Part shown: piece by piece, positions 40,070 to 47,249 of the stretch | Layout of the letters: every line of letters starts with the position of its first letter | How positions within the stretch are numbered: position 1 is the first letter of the stretch | DNA from: Streptomyces sp. NBC_00523 | Lineage (GTDB): Bacteria > Actinomycetota > Actinomycetes > Streptomycetales > Streptomycetaceae | Length of the DNA stretch: 64,000 nt | Assembly: GCF_036346615.1 (NCBI RefSeq) | Contig: NZ_CP107836.1 | Location: 4,836,001-4,900,000 of the forward strand | Direction: 5' to 3' | Position numbers and translations under genes: made by a program | The notes under the pieces: generated by a model | What the model was told of the DNA's origin: nothing | Seen by the model: the letters and a program-made list of their open reading frames with translations, nothing else | Databases searched by the model: none

Positions 40070-40473
40070 GGCTGGCTCCTTCACGGAGGGCCGTCGTCGG
40101 AGGGCCTGGAACAGCCCGGAATGGGGACGTGGACTCACATCCGCAAAGCGGGCGGCACCGCGGCGGCACGATGACGGCGTTCGCTACAGACAGGCAAAAA
40201 GACGTGCTCTTCCGTCATGCGACATGCCAGGGCCCGACCGGGTGTCAGATCACACGGAGAGGCGTCCGGTGGAAGAGCGGTTGGTACTGCACGATCGACT
40301 CGGATCCACCGCAGCCCCACCTCCTCCTGCCGGTCCCCCGTGGGGGATGACGTAGCGCCGGGACTTGAGAGCGACGCTTCAGCGTGCTGTCCCGGGCCGA
40401 CACCCCAGGCTAGCAGCCGGTAGAGGGCCAATCCCTTACTTTGCCCGTTCCATACGCGACCTATGCTCGCGAC
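40070..40473. other. Long divergent intergenic region with candidate structured corA leader
   Basis: 404 bp without a supported gene. On the minus strand a TAGCCT-like -10 near 40411-40416 would give a leader of over 300 nt. Foldable parts are CCGGGAC/GTCCCGG (40395-40401 with about 40364-40370, enclosing an ACGC-TGAA-GCGT hairpin), a CCCCCAC/GGGGG hairpin near 40337-40347, and GACG-N8-CGTC followed by TTTTT at about 40198-40218, a weak intrinsic terminator. No Rfam class was recognised. Confidence 0.4.
40462..40473 (+). promoter_or_regulatory. Leaderless promoter -10 of SUFU-like gene
   Basis: TATGCT at 40462-40467, then 6 nt, then ATG; TTGCCC at 40441-40446 could be the -35. Confidence 0.5.
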
Positions 40474-41058
40474 ATGGCAGAAATTCTTGCTCTGGTCGAG
40501 GCGCGTCTGCGGACGGCCCTGGGTGAACCGGACGCACGCGCGGCAGTGACGTTTCTCGGGACTGACCGGATCGAGGTGCTCCGGTTCATCGACGGCGATG
40601 TCGTGCGGTACGCCACGCTCGGCATGTCCGCCCAGCCGATGTCCGACCCGACGGCGGTCGTGGCCGACCCGCTGAAGGGCCCGCGCGCCGAACTGGTCCT
40701 GTCGGTACGGGGCGGCCTGGCCGACACCGACCAGGTGCTGCGCAAGCTCGCGGTGCTCGCGGCCTCGCCCCAGGTGGAGGGCCTGGTCGTGGCGCCCGGC
40801 GCCTCGCTGGACGTCGGCGAACCGCTGTGGCCGGGCGCGCCGTTCACCTCGGTGCTGGTCGCGGAGAGCGGGGGGCTGGTCGAGGATCTGGACTTGGACG
40901 AGCCGCTGGAGCCGGTGCGCTTCCTGCCGCTGCTGCCGATGACGCAGAACGAGGCCGCCTGGAAGCGGGTCCGGGGTGCGCAGGAGCTCCAGGAGAAATG
41001 GCTGTCGCAGGGGACCGACCTGCGCGATCCCCTGCGGCGTTCCGCCACTCTGGACTGA
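40474..41058 (+). CDS. Suppressor-of-fused-like domain protein
   Basis: A 194-aa protein with the SUFU-like pattern (IEVLRFIDGDVVRYATLGMSAQPM ... GPRAELVLSVRG ... FLPLLPMTQNEAAWKRVRGAQEL). Bacterial SUFU domains occur in immunity-type and housekeeping proteins; here the context is single-copy and chromosomal, without a toxin neighbour. Transcription appears leaderless. The stop codon lies in the first of three 16-bp tandem repeats. Function unknown. Confidence 0.8.
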   Translation: MAEILALVEARLRTALGEPDARAAVTFLGTDRIEVLRFIDGDVVRYATLGMSAQPMSDPTAVVADPLKGPRAELVLSVRGGLADTDQVLRKLAVLAASPQVEGLVVAPGASLDVGEPLWPGAPFTSVLVAESGGLVEDLDLDEPLEPVRFLPLLPMTQNEAAWKRVRGAQELQEKWLSQGTDLRDPLRRSATLD

Positions 41059-41095
41059 CGTGACTCCGGACTGACGTGACTCCGGACTGACGGCG
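41048..41095. repeat. Three 16-bp tandem repeats at gene end
   Basis: The unit CTCCGGACTGACGTGA is present at 41064-41079, with a one-base variant at 41048-41063 and a diverged third copy at 41080-41095. Each unit carries TGA codons. The array fills the gap between two convergent genes. Confidence 0.8.
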
Positions 41096-42343
41096 TCAGT
41101 TGGCGAAGACCGTGACGCCGTCCTCCGTGGCGTGCTTCGGCTCCAGCTCCTCCGCCTCGTGGCTCAGCGCGGAGCGCCGTACCCAGACGACGATCGCACC
41201 GATCACCGAGGCGACGGCGGCGACCACGAACGGGATGTGGATGTTCCTCCACTCCTCGATCTTCGGGGCCAGGTAGGGCGCCGCCGCGGCGGCGAACCAG
41301 CGGACGAAGTTGTAGCCCGCGCTGGCCACCGGGCGCGGCGCGTCCGAGACACCGAGCGCCAGCTCCGTGTACACGGTGTTGTTCATGCCGATCAGCGCGC
41401 CGGACACGATGGTGCAGACGATGGCCGTGGTGTGGCTTCCGTAACCGAGGACCACCAGGTCGGCGGCGAGCAGCACCAGCGAGGCGCCGAGCACCTTGAG
41501 CGAGCCGAACCGCTGCTGGAGCCGGGGTGCGACGAGCACCGAGAAGACCGCGAGCAGCAGGCCCCAGGCGAAGAAGACGGCACCGGACTTGTACGGCGTC
41601 ATGTTCAGCACGAACGGGGTGAACGCCAGGATCGTGAAGAACGCGTAGTTGTAGAAGAACGCGGACGCGGCGACGGAGGCGAGCCCGCCGTGGCCGAGCG
41701 CCTTGACCGGGTCGAGCAGCGAGGTCTTGCGGGCGGGCCTGGGCTGCTCCTTCAGGAACGCCGTGATGCAGACGAAGCCGATCGCCATCAGCGCGGCCGT
41801 CCCGAAGAACGGGTAGCGCCAGCTGGCGTCCCCGAGCAGGGCGCCGAGCAGCGGCCCGCACGCCATGCCGAGGCCGAGCGCCGACTCGTACAGCAGGATC
41901 GCCGCCGAGCTGCCGCCGGCCGCCGCGCCGACGATCACCGCGAGCGCGGTCGAGACGAACAGCGCGTTGCCCAGCCCCCAGCCGGCCCGGAAGCCGACCA
42001 GCTCGCCGACGGACGACGAGGTGCCGGAGAGCGCCGCGAAGACCACCACGAGCGCCAGCCCGGCCAGCAGCGTCTTGCGGCCGCCGATGCGACTGGAGAC
42101 GAAGCCGGTCACGAGCATCGCGACGGCGGTGATCAGGAAGTACGAGGTGAAGAGCAGCGACACCTGGCTCGGTGTCGCCTCCAGGCCCTTGGCGATGGAC
42201 GGCAGGATCGGGTCCACCAGGCCGATGCCCATGAACGCCACGACGGACGCGCCCGCCGTGGCCCAGACGGCCTTCGGCTGGCGCAGGATGCTGACCGGCT
42301 CCTGGTTGAACGGATCCTCTCCGGTTACTGCCTCTGACGGCAT
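41096..42343 (-). CDS. MFS transporter
   Basis: A 415-aa MFS exporter with about 12 TM helices, motif A region SSRIGGRKTLLAG after TM2, and motif C-like ESALGLGMACGPLLGALLG in TM5, typical of DHA1-type drug/proton antiporters. ATG 42343 has GGAAGAGG upstream. The promoter region at 42360-42430 is strikingly AT-rich for this genome and contains a TTGCAT/TATTCT promoter. Substrate unknown. Confidence 0.9.
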   Translation of the reverse strand: MPSEAVTGEDPFNQEPVSILRQPKAVWATAGASVVAFMGIGLVDPILPSIAKGLEATPSQVSLLFTSYFLITAVAMLVTGFVSSRIGGRKTLLAGLALVVVFAALSGTSSSVGELVGFRAGWGLGNALFVSTALAVIVGAAAGGSSAAILLYESALGLGMACGPLLGALLGDASWRYPFFGTAALMAIGFVCITAFLKEQPRPARKTSLLDPVKALGHGGLASVAASAFFYNYAFFTILAFTPFVLNMTPYKSGAVFFAWGLLLAVFSVLVAPRLQQRFGSLKVLGASLVLLAADLVVLGYGSHTTAIVCTIVSGALIGMNNTVYTELALGVSDAPRPVASAGYNFVRWFAAAAAPYLAPKIEEWRNIHIPFVVAAVASVIGAIVVWVRRSALSHEAEELEPKHATEDGVTVFAN

Positions 42344-42375
42344 GGGCCTCTTCCTCTCCACTGGCTCCACTGGAT

Positions 42376-42422
42376 CGATGTGTTATGCACAGAATAAGTT
42401 AGAGAAGCTAATGAATGCAAGT
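42376..42422 (-). promoter_or_regulatory. AT-rich sigma70-type promoter of MFS gene
   Basis: On the minus strand TTGCAT and TATTCT are about 18 bp apart. The spacer contains TTAG-N5-CTAA, a small dyad that could bind a MarR-like regulator. The AT-rich block contrasts with the flanking sequence. Confidence 0.5.
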
Positions 42423-42548
42423 TACATCTAAATTCCGCGAGGGCGGCCCGGTGGCCGGACATCGCGCGGGGTAGAGGGGTCTGGGTGCACGGCGCGCAAG
42501 GGTGATCGTCCTTGACGCGGCGACGGCCGGAGAGGACCGTGGGACGGT

Positions 42549-43193
42549 ATGAGGGGCGAACCAAGTTGCCCGAAGTGCGGAGGCCGGGTCAGGGCGCCCG
42601 GGCTCTTCGCCGACACCTGGCAGTGCGACGACCACGGCAGCGTGCACCCGCTCCAGCCGGTCGTCCCGCCGAGCGTCGAGGCGCTCGGCGTGGTGGTGCA
42701 CCGCGCGCAGGTCCCCGTATGGATGCCCTGGCCGCTCCCCGTCGGCTGGCTGTTCACCGGGGTCGCCAGTGCAGGGGACGATCGCACCGGCGGACGCGCC
42801 ACCGCCGTCGCCTGCTCCGGACCCGGGCCGCTCGGCGGCATGGGCGAGCTGCTGCTCGTCGCCGAGGAGCTGGGCGTCGGGCTGGGTGCGCGGTACGCGG
42901 GCATCGACGGATCGGACCCCGGGCCCCTGCTGCGGGTGGACGGCCCCCCGGAATCCAAGGTGCTCGCCGCCGGACGCCCCACCCCCCTCTGGCACGTCAG
43001 GCACGCCCCCGCCGACCGCGCCGTCTTCGCGGGCGAGGCGTGCGGCCTGTGGCTGTGGGCCATCGTGTGGCCCGAGCAATCCGGGCTGCTCATGTACGAC
43101 GAGCTGGTGCTCACCGACCTGCGCGACGCCGGGGGAGAGGTGGACCTGGTGCCCTGCGGCGCCCTCACCCCCCGCCTGCTGACGGGCCCCTGA
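42549..43193 (+). CDS. Conserved hypothetical protein with zinc-ribbon N-terminus
   Basis: A 214-aa protein. Residues 6-30 contain CPKCGGRVRAPG and WQCDDHG, a Cys2/Cys-His zinc ribbon. The rest (VPVWMPWPLPVGWLFTGV, GPGPLGGMGELLLVAEELGVG, LWLWAIVWPEQSG) is a conserved Streptomyces domain of unknown function (DUF6758-like). It is divergent from the MFS gene and followed by a PHP-domain gene on the same strand after 111 bp. Confidence 0.78.
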   Translation: MRGEPSCPKCGGRVRAPGLFADTWQCDDHGSVHPLQPVVPPSVEALGVVVHRAQVPVWMPWPLPVGWLFTGVASAGDDRTGGRATAVACSGPGPLGGMGELLLVAEELGVGLGARYAGIDGSDPGPLLRVDGPPESKVLAAGRPTPLWHVRHAPADRAVFAGEACGLWLWAIVWPEQSGLLMYDELVLTDLRDAGGEVDLVPCGALTPRLLTGP

Positions 43194-43304
43194 GGAGGCC
43201 TTCGCACCGGCCTTCGCACCACCCTTCGCACCGTCCGGACCAAGCTCGCGCGCCGGTTATCCTGGGGTGTCCCCCATTCGGCCGCGAGCACTGGAGTACG
43301 AGTC

Positions 43305-44171
43305 GTGCGCATCGATCTGCACACCCACTCCACCGCGTCGGACGGCACGGACACCCCCGCCGAGCTGGTGCTGGGCGCCGCCGCCGCGGGCCTGGACGTC
43401 GTCGCCCTCACCGACCACGACACCGTGCGCGGTCACGCGGAGGCCGCCGCCGCGCTCCCCGAAGGGCTCACCCTCGTCACGGGCGCCGAGCTGTCCTGCC
43501 GCATCGACGGCGTGGGCCTGCACATGCTGGCGTACCTCTTCGACCCGGACGAGCCCGAGTTCGCCCGCGAGCGCGAGCTGGTCCGCGACGACCGGGTGCC
43601 GCGCGCCCAGGCCATGGTCCGCAAGCTCCAGGAGCTGGGCGTCCCCGTCACCTGGGAGCAGGTCGCCCGCATCGCCGGAGACGGTTCGGTCGGCCGGCCG
43701 CACGTCGCCACCGCCCTCGTGGAGCTGGGCGTCGTCCCGACGGTGTCCGACGCCTTCACGCCCGGCTGGCTCGCCGACGGCGGGCGCGCCTACGCGGGGA
43801 AGCACGAGCTGGACCCCTTCGACGCGATCCGGCTGGTCAAGGCCGCGGGCGGCGTCACCGTCTTCGCCCACCCGGCCGCCGTCAAGCGGGGGCGTACGGT
43901 GCCCGAGGCGCGGATCGCCGAGCTGGCCGCCGCCGGGCTCGACGGCATCGAGGTCGACCACATGGACCACGACGAGCCCACCAGGGCCCGGCTGCGCGCA
44001 CTCGCCCGCGAGCTCGGGCTGCTGACGACCGGCTCCAGCGACTACCACGGCAGCCGCAAGACCGTGGAGCTCGGCACGTACACCACCGACCCCGAGATCT
44101 ACGGCGAGATCACCCGGCGCGCCACGGGAGCCTTCCCGGTGCCGGGCGCCGGCGGACCCGCCTCCGCGTAA
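43305..44171 (+). CDS. PHP-domain phosphoesterase (TrpH/YciV-like)
   Basis: A 288-aa metal-dependent phosphoesterase. PHP motifs are DLHTHSTASDGT (motif I), LTDHDT (II), a Glu in GAELSC (III), then AHPAA and SDYHG. Family members hydrolyse 3',5'-nucleotide bisphosphates or RNA 5' ends (RNase AM/TrpH). A TATCCT -10 lies about 42 bp before the GTG start. Confidence 0.88.
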   Translation: MRIDLHTHSTASDGTDTPAELVLGAAAAGLDVVALTDHDTVRGHAEAAAALPEGLTLVTGAELSCRIDGVGLHMLAYLFDPDEPEFARERELVRDDRVPRAQAMVRKLQELGVPVTWEQVARIAGDGSVGRPHVATALVELGVVPTVSDAFTPGWLADGGRAYAGKHELDPFDAIRLVKAAGGVTVFAHPAAVKRGRTVPEARIAELAAAGLDGIEVDHMDHDEPTRARLRALARELGLLTTGSSDYHGSRKTVELGTYTTDPEIYGEITRRATGAFPVPGAGGPASA

Positions 44172-44204
44172 CGGCACCCGGGCCCCGCCCGTTCGTTCTT
44201 CCTC

Positions 44205-44240
44205 ACACCCCGCCGCCGTCCGGCATGTCCGGGCGGCGGT
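44205..44240 (+). terminator. Probable terminator after PHP gene
   Basis: CCGCCGCCGTCCGG and CCGGGCGGCGGTG can pair with one G-U position, between the PHP and MarC genes. Confidence 0.4.
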
Positions 44241-44305
44241 GCGGTGCGCGTCCCTTCCCCGCGGTCACCCGCCGCACACCCGCTCACTCCCCACAAGGCT
44301 CACCC

Positions 44306-44911
44306 GTGTTCGACGTCGCTGTCTTCGGATCCCTTTTTCTCACCCTTTTTGTGATTATGGATCCGCCCGGAATCACCCCGATCTTCCTCGCCCTCACCGC
44401 GGGCCGCCCCGCCAAGGTGCAGCGCCGGATGGCCCTCCAGGCCGTCGCCGTCGCCTTCGGCGTCATCGCCGTCTTCGGCCTGCTCGGCCAGCAGATCCTG
44501 GACTACCTGCATGTCTCCGTCCCGGCGCTGATGATCGCCGGCGGGCTGCTCCTGCTGCTCATCGCGCTCGACCTGCTGACCGGCAAGACCGACGAGCCGA
44601 CGCAGACCAAGGACGTCAACGTCGCCCTCGTACCGCTCGGCATGCCGCTGCTCGCCGGGCCCGGCGCGATCGTCTCGGTGATCCTCGCCGTGCAGCACGC
44701 CGACAGCGTGGCGAGCCAGGTCTCCGTATGGACGGCGATCCTCGCCATGCACGTCGTGCTCTGGCTGACCATGCGCTACTCGCTGCTGATCATCCGCGTC
44801 ATCAAGGACGGCGGCGTCGTGCTCGTCACCAGGCTGGCCGGCATGATGCTGTCCGCCATCGCCGTGCAGCAGATCATCAACGGCGTCACCCAGGTCATCC
44901 GGGGCGGCTGA
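44306..44911 (+). CDS. MarC-family integral membrane protein
   Basis: A 201-aa protein with six TM helices and the two inverted MarC repeats (FLTLFVIMDPPGITPIFLAL and VALVPLGMPLLAGPGAIVSV, each with the conserved DP/GP). Despite the name, MarC is not an established antibiotic exporter and the substrate is unknown. GTG 44306 gives the expected VFDVAVFGSLF start. A 14-bp terminator follows. Confidence 0.9.
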   Translation: MFDVAVFGSLFLTLFVIMDPPGITPIFLALTAGRPAKVQRRMALQAVAVAFGVIAVFGLLGQQILDYLHVSVPALMIAGGLLLLLIALDLLTGKTDEPTQTKDVNVALVPLGMPLLAGPGAIVSVILAVQHADSVASQVSVWTAILAMHVVLWLTMRYSLLIIRVIKDGGVVLVTRLAGMMLSAIAVQQIINGVTQVIRGG

Positions 44912-44929
44912 CCCGGCACCGGACGCAAC

Positions 44930-44964
44930 AGCGCCCCCGCACGATCGTTCCGTGCGGGGGCGCT
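44930..44964. terminator. Strong bidirectional terminator
   Basis: AGCGCCCCCGCACG (44930-44943) pairs with CGTGCGGGGGCGCT (44951-44964), a 14-bp stem with a 7-nt loop, between convergent genes. Confidence 0.85.
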
Positions 44965-45002
44965 TCGTCTTCGTTACGACGGCAACTCACATCGGCAAGG
45001 TG

Positions 45003-45155
45003 TTACGAAGCCGGGCTTTCGGCCGGACGGATATAGATGCGCTGGCCCGTAGCCGCGGCCTGCTGCACGATCCGCTTGACGGAGGCGGCGTCCACGACGG
45101 TGCTGTCCACGGCGGTACCGTCGACATCGTCGAGTCGCATGATCTCGAAGCGCAT
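45003..45155 (-). CDS. Small conserved hypothetical protein
   Basis: A 50-aa protein starting MRFEIMRLDDVDGTAVDST and ending IYIRPAESPAS. It is cytosolic and of mixed charge. GAAGGGAAG lies 7-9 nt before ATG 45155. Coding bias (third-position GC) is as in its neighbours. Short ORFs of this type next to marC are common in Streptomyces. Function unknown. Confidence 0.7.
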   Translation of the reverse strand: MRFEIMRLDDVDGTAVDSTVVDAASVKRIVQQAAATGQRIYIRPAESPAS

Positions 45156-45364
45156 AGGGCTTCCCTTCGTCTGATCCTCCTGCTGGAGAACTACTGGGAG
45201 GACGGTGTCCCGTCCGCAAGGATGAGGAGCGCCAGGCATGCCTGTCGTGCGCCCCACGGTGGTTACAACGGCTTGCCTCCTGCAATCATTCCCTACGCTA
45301 AGGAAATTTTTCGGATGTCTAAGTACCGGCTGGTAATCACGCGTGCGGGCGCGACGGGACGCGC

Positions 45365-46252
45365 ATGAACGACGTGGAGATCGGCGAGCGGCTGGACCGC
45401 ACCAACGCCCTGCTCGAACGCGTGCTCGCCGAGGTCTCGAAGACCCCCTCGACCCACGCGATCTTCGTGGACGCGGGCTATGTGTACGCCGCCGCCGGGC
45501 TGCTCGTCACCGGCACCGAGGACCGGCGCTCCTTCGACCTCGACGCCGAAGGGCTGATCGAGGCGTTCATCGACAAGGCCCGCACCATCTTCGCGGACAG
45601 CAGGCTGCTGCGCGTGTACTGGTACGACGGGGCCAGGCGCCGCATCCACACCACCGAGCAGCAGACCATCGCCGAACTCCCCGACGTCAAGGTCAGACTC
45701 GGCAACCTCAACGCCAACAACCAGCAGAAGGGCGTCGACTCCCTCATCCGCACCGACCTGGAATCGCTCGCCCGCCACCGGGCCATCAGCGACGCCGCGC
45801 TCGTCGGCGGCGACGAGGACCTCGTCTCGGCCGTCGAGGCCGCGCAGGGCTACGGCGCCCGCGTCCACCTCTGGGGCATCGAGGCGGGCGAAGGGCGCAA
45901 CCAGGCGGAGCCGCTGCTCTGGGAGGTGGACAGCCAGCGCACCTTCGACCTGGACTTCTGCCGCCCCTACGTCACCAGACGCCCCGTCACCACCTACGAG
46001 GAGGACGCCCCCGCGCCCTCCCGCGACGACGTCCACTTCGTCGGCGCCCAGATCGCGGCGGCCTGGCTCGCCGCGCGCGGCCGGGAATCCCTGGCCGACC
46101 TGCTGCCCGGCCACCCCTTCCTGCCGGGCTCGGTCGACCAGGACCTGCTGCACGAGGCCGAACGCATCCTCCAGCGCTCTTTGCGCGGCCACCCCCCGCT
46201 GCGCCGGGCCCTGCGCGACGGCTTCTGGCAGCATCTCCAGTCCCAGTACTGA
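45365..46252 (+). CDS. NYN-domain (PIN-like) putative ribonuclease
   Basis: A 295-aa protein. The NYN fold is shown by IFVDAGYVYAA (first Asp), KGVDSLIRTDL (central Asp) and DAALVGGDEDLVSAVEAAQG (third acidic cluster), which together form a Mg-dependent nuclease site. An N-terminal helix (LDRTNALLERVLAEVSK) and a C-terminal LOTUS-like helical part (QDLLHEAERILQRSLRG) are extra. It likely cleaves or processes RNA. The promoter region at 45290-45340 is AT-rich (GGAAATTTTTCGG). Confidence 0.83.
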   Translation: MNDVEIGERLDRTNALLERVLAEVSKTPSTHAIFVDAGYVYAAAGLLVTGTEDRRSFDLDAEGLIEAFIDKARTIFADSRLLRVYWYDGARRRIHTTEQQTIAELPDVKVRLGNLNANNQQKGVDSLIRTDLESLARHRAISDAALVGGDEDLVSAVEAAQGYGARVHLWGIEAGEGRNQAEPLLWEVDSQRTFDLDFCRPYVTRRPVTTYEEDAPAPSRDDVHFVGAQIAAAWLAARGRESLADLLPGHPFLPGSVDQDLLHEAERILQRSLRGHPPLRRALRDGFWQHLQSQY

Positions 46253-46287
46253 GACCCGCCTTCACGGGCCGCCGGTACGGGGAAGAG

Positions 46288-47133
46288 CTACACGCCGTCC
46301 CAGAAGGAGGCGAGCGCGGCGGCGGTCGCCTCCGGCCGGCCCGTGTTGGGGGAGTGCTCGGCGCCCTCGATCCTGGTCCGGCGCGCCCCGAGGCGTACGG
46401 CCATCTCGTCCAGCACCGGCACCGGCCAGACGTCGTCCACCTCGCCGGAGACGACGTGGAGCGGTAGCCCGGTCGCGGCGAGCTCGGCCACCCGGTCCGG
46501 CTCGGTGGCCAGCTGGCGGCCCGTCGCGATCAGCTGGGCCGGACGGTGCAGCAGCCAGCGCCGCCGCAGGTCCTCGCCGCCGGTCTCCGCCTCGGCGGGA
46601 GGGTCGAAGGCGCGCATCGCGGCCCAGACGTCGTCCATGGTCATGGTGGCCAGCGCGTCGCCGAGGATCTTCAGCTTGACCTGCTGCGCCTCGACCACCT
46701 CGGCGGGCCCGGAGGACATCAGGGTCAGCGAGCGGAAGGGCGCCGCGTCCATCAGGACCGCCGCCCGGCAGAGCTGTCCGCCGAGCGAGTGACCCAGCAG
46801 GTGCACCCCGCCCTCGACGGCGTCGAGTGCGGCCGTCTGGGCCAGCACGTCACGGGCCAGCTCCTCCTGCGCGTACTCCTGGAGGTCGCCCGTCCCCGGG
46901 CTTTCGAACTGCCCGCGCCCGTCGACGGCGACGGCCCGGTAGCCGGCCTCCGCGAGCGGTTCGAGCAGCGCGATGAAGTCCTCCTTGCTGCCGGTGTACC
47001 CGGGCACCAGCAGGGCGGTGCCGCGCGGGGTCCCGGCGGGGGCCGCGTCCAGCACGGCGAAGTCCCCGCGCGCGGTGGGCAGCGCACGGGCGCGGGCGCA
47101 GGAGGGCGGAATGAAGGTGGGTGGCCTGCTCAT
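46288..47133 (-). CDS. Alpha/beta hydrolase
   Basis: A 281-aa alpha/beta-hydrolase. The nucleophile elbow is GHSLGG (Ser at about 116), the oxyanion region LLVPGYTGSK, the acid VVSGEVDDVWP and the His GAEHSPNTGRP. It has no signal peptide. Substrate class unknown (esterase or lipase-like). Transcription looks leaderless (TAACCT at 47140-47145). It lies downstream of the DEAD-box gene on the same strand, past a strong hairpin. Confidence 0.87.
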   Translation of the reverse strand: MSRPPTFIPPSCARARALPTARGDFAVLDAAPAGTPRGTALLVPGYTGSKEDFIALLEPLAEAGYRAVAVDGRGQFESPGTGDLQEYAQEELARDVLAQTAALDAVEGGVHLLGHSLGGQLCRAAVLMDAAPFRSLTLMSSGPAEVVEAQQVKLKILGDALATMTMDDVWAAMRAFDPPAEAETGGEDLRRRWLLHRPAQLIATGRQLATEPDRVAELAATGLPLHVVSGEVDDVWPVPVLDEMAVRLGARRTRIEGAEHSPNTGRPEATAAALASFWDGV

Positions 47134-47139
47134 GGAACG

Positions 47140-47145
47140 AGGTTA
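47140..47145 (-). promoter_or_regulatory. Leaderless promoter -10 of hydrolase gene
   Basis: TAACCT on the minus strand, 6 nt before ATG 47133. Confidence 0.5.
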
Positions 47146-47190
47146 ATTCGTCCCACGCGTCCACGAATGACGGGCGGCCCCGTCCGCGAA

Positions 47191-47232
47191 TGACGGGCGG
47201 CCCCGGGGAGAGTTCCCCGGGGCCGCCCGTCA
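47191..47232 (-). terminator. 19-bp terminator after DEAD-box helicase, with duplicated arm
   Basis: Perfect arms 47191-47209 and 47214-47232 (starting TGACGGGCGGCCCC) have a 4-nt loop. A second copy of most of the left arm, GAATGACGGGCGGCCCCG, lies just before it at 47165-47182 and could form an alternative stem. Confidence 0.85.
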
Positions 47233-47249
47233 GCTGCTGCGTGGTCCGC

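Noticed and set aside
40070..40430. ydaO (c-di-AMP) or M-box riboswitch for corA
   Set aside because: Some G-runs recall ydaO, but the ordered consensus blocks of either class are not found, so I report only an unclassified leader candidate.
40135..40431. 98-codon minus ORF upstream of corA
   Set aside because: No family resemblance, no ribosome-binding site and weaker codon bias; the region is more likely untranslated leader.
40474..41058. SUFU-domain protein as a toxin-immunity gene
   Set aside because: There is no adjacent toxin, polymorphic-toxin cassette or unusual base composition; the context is housekeeping.
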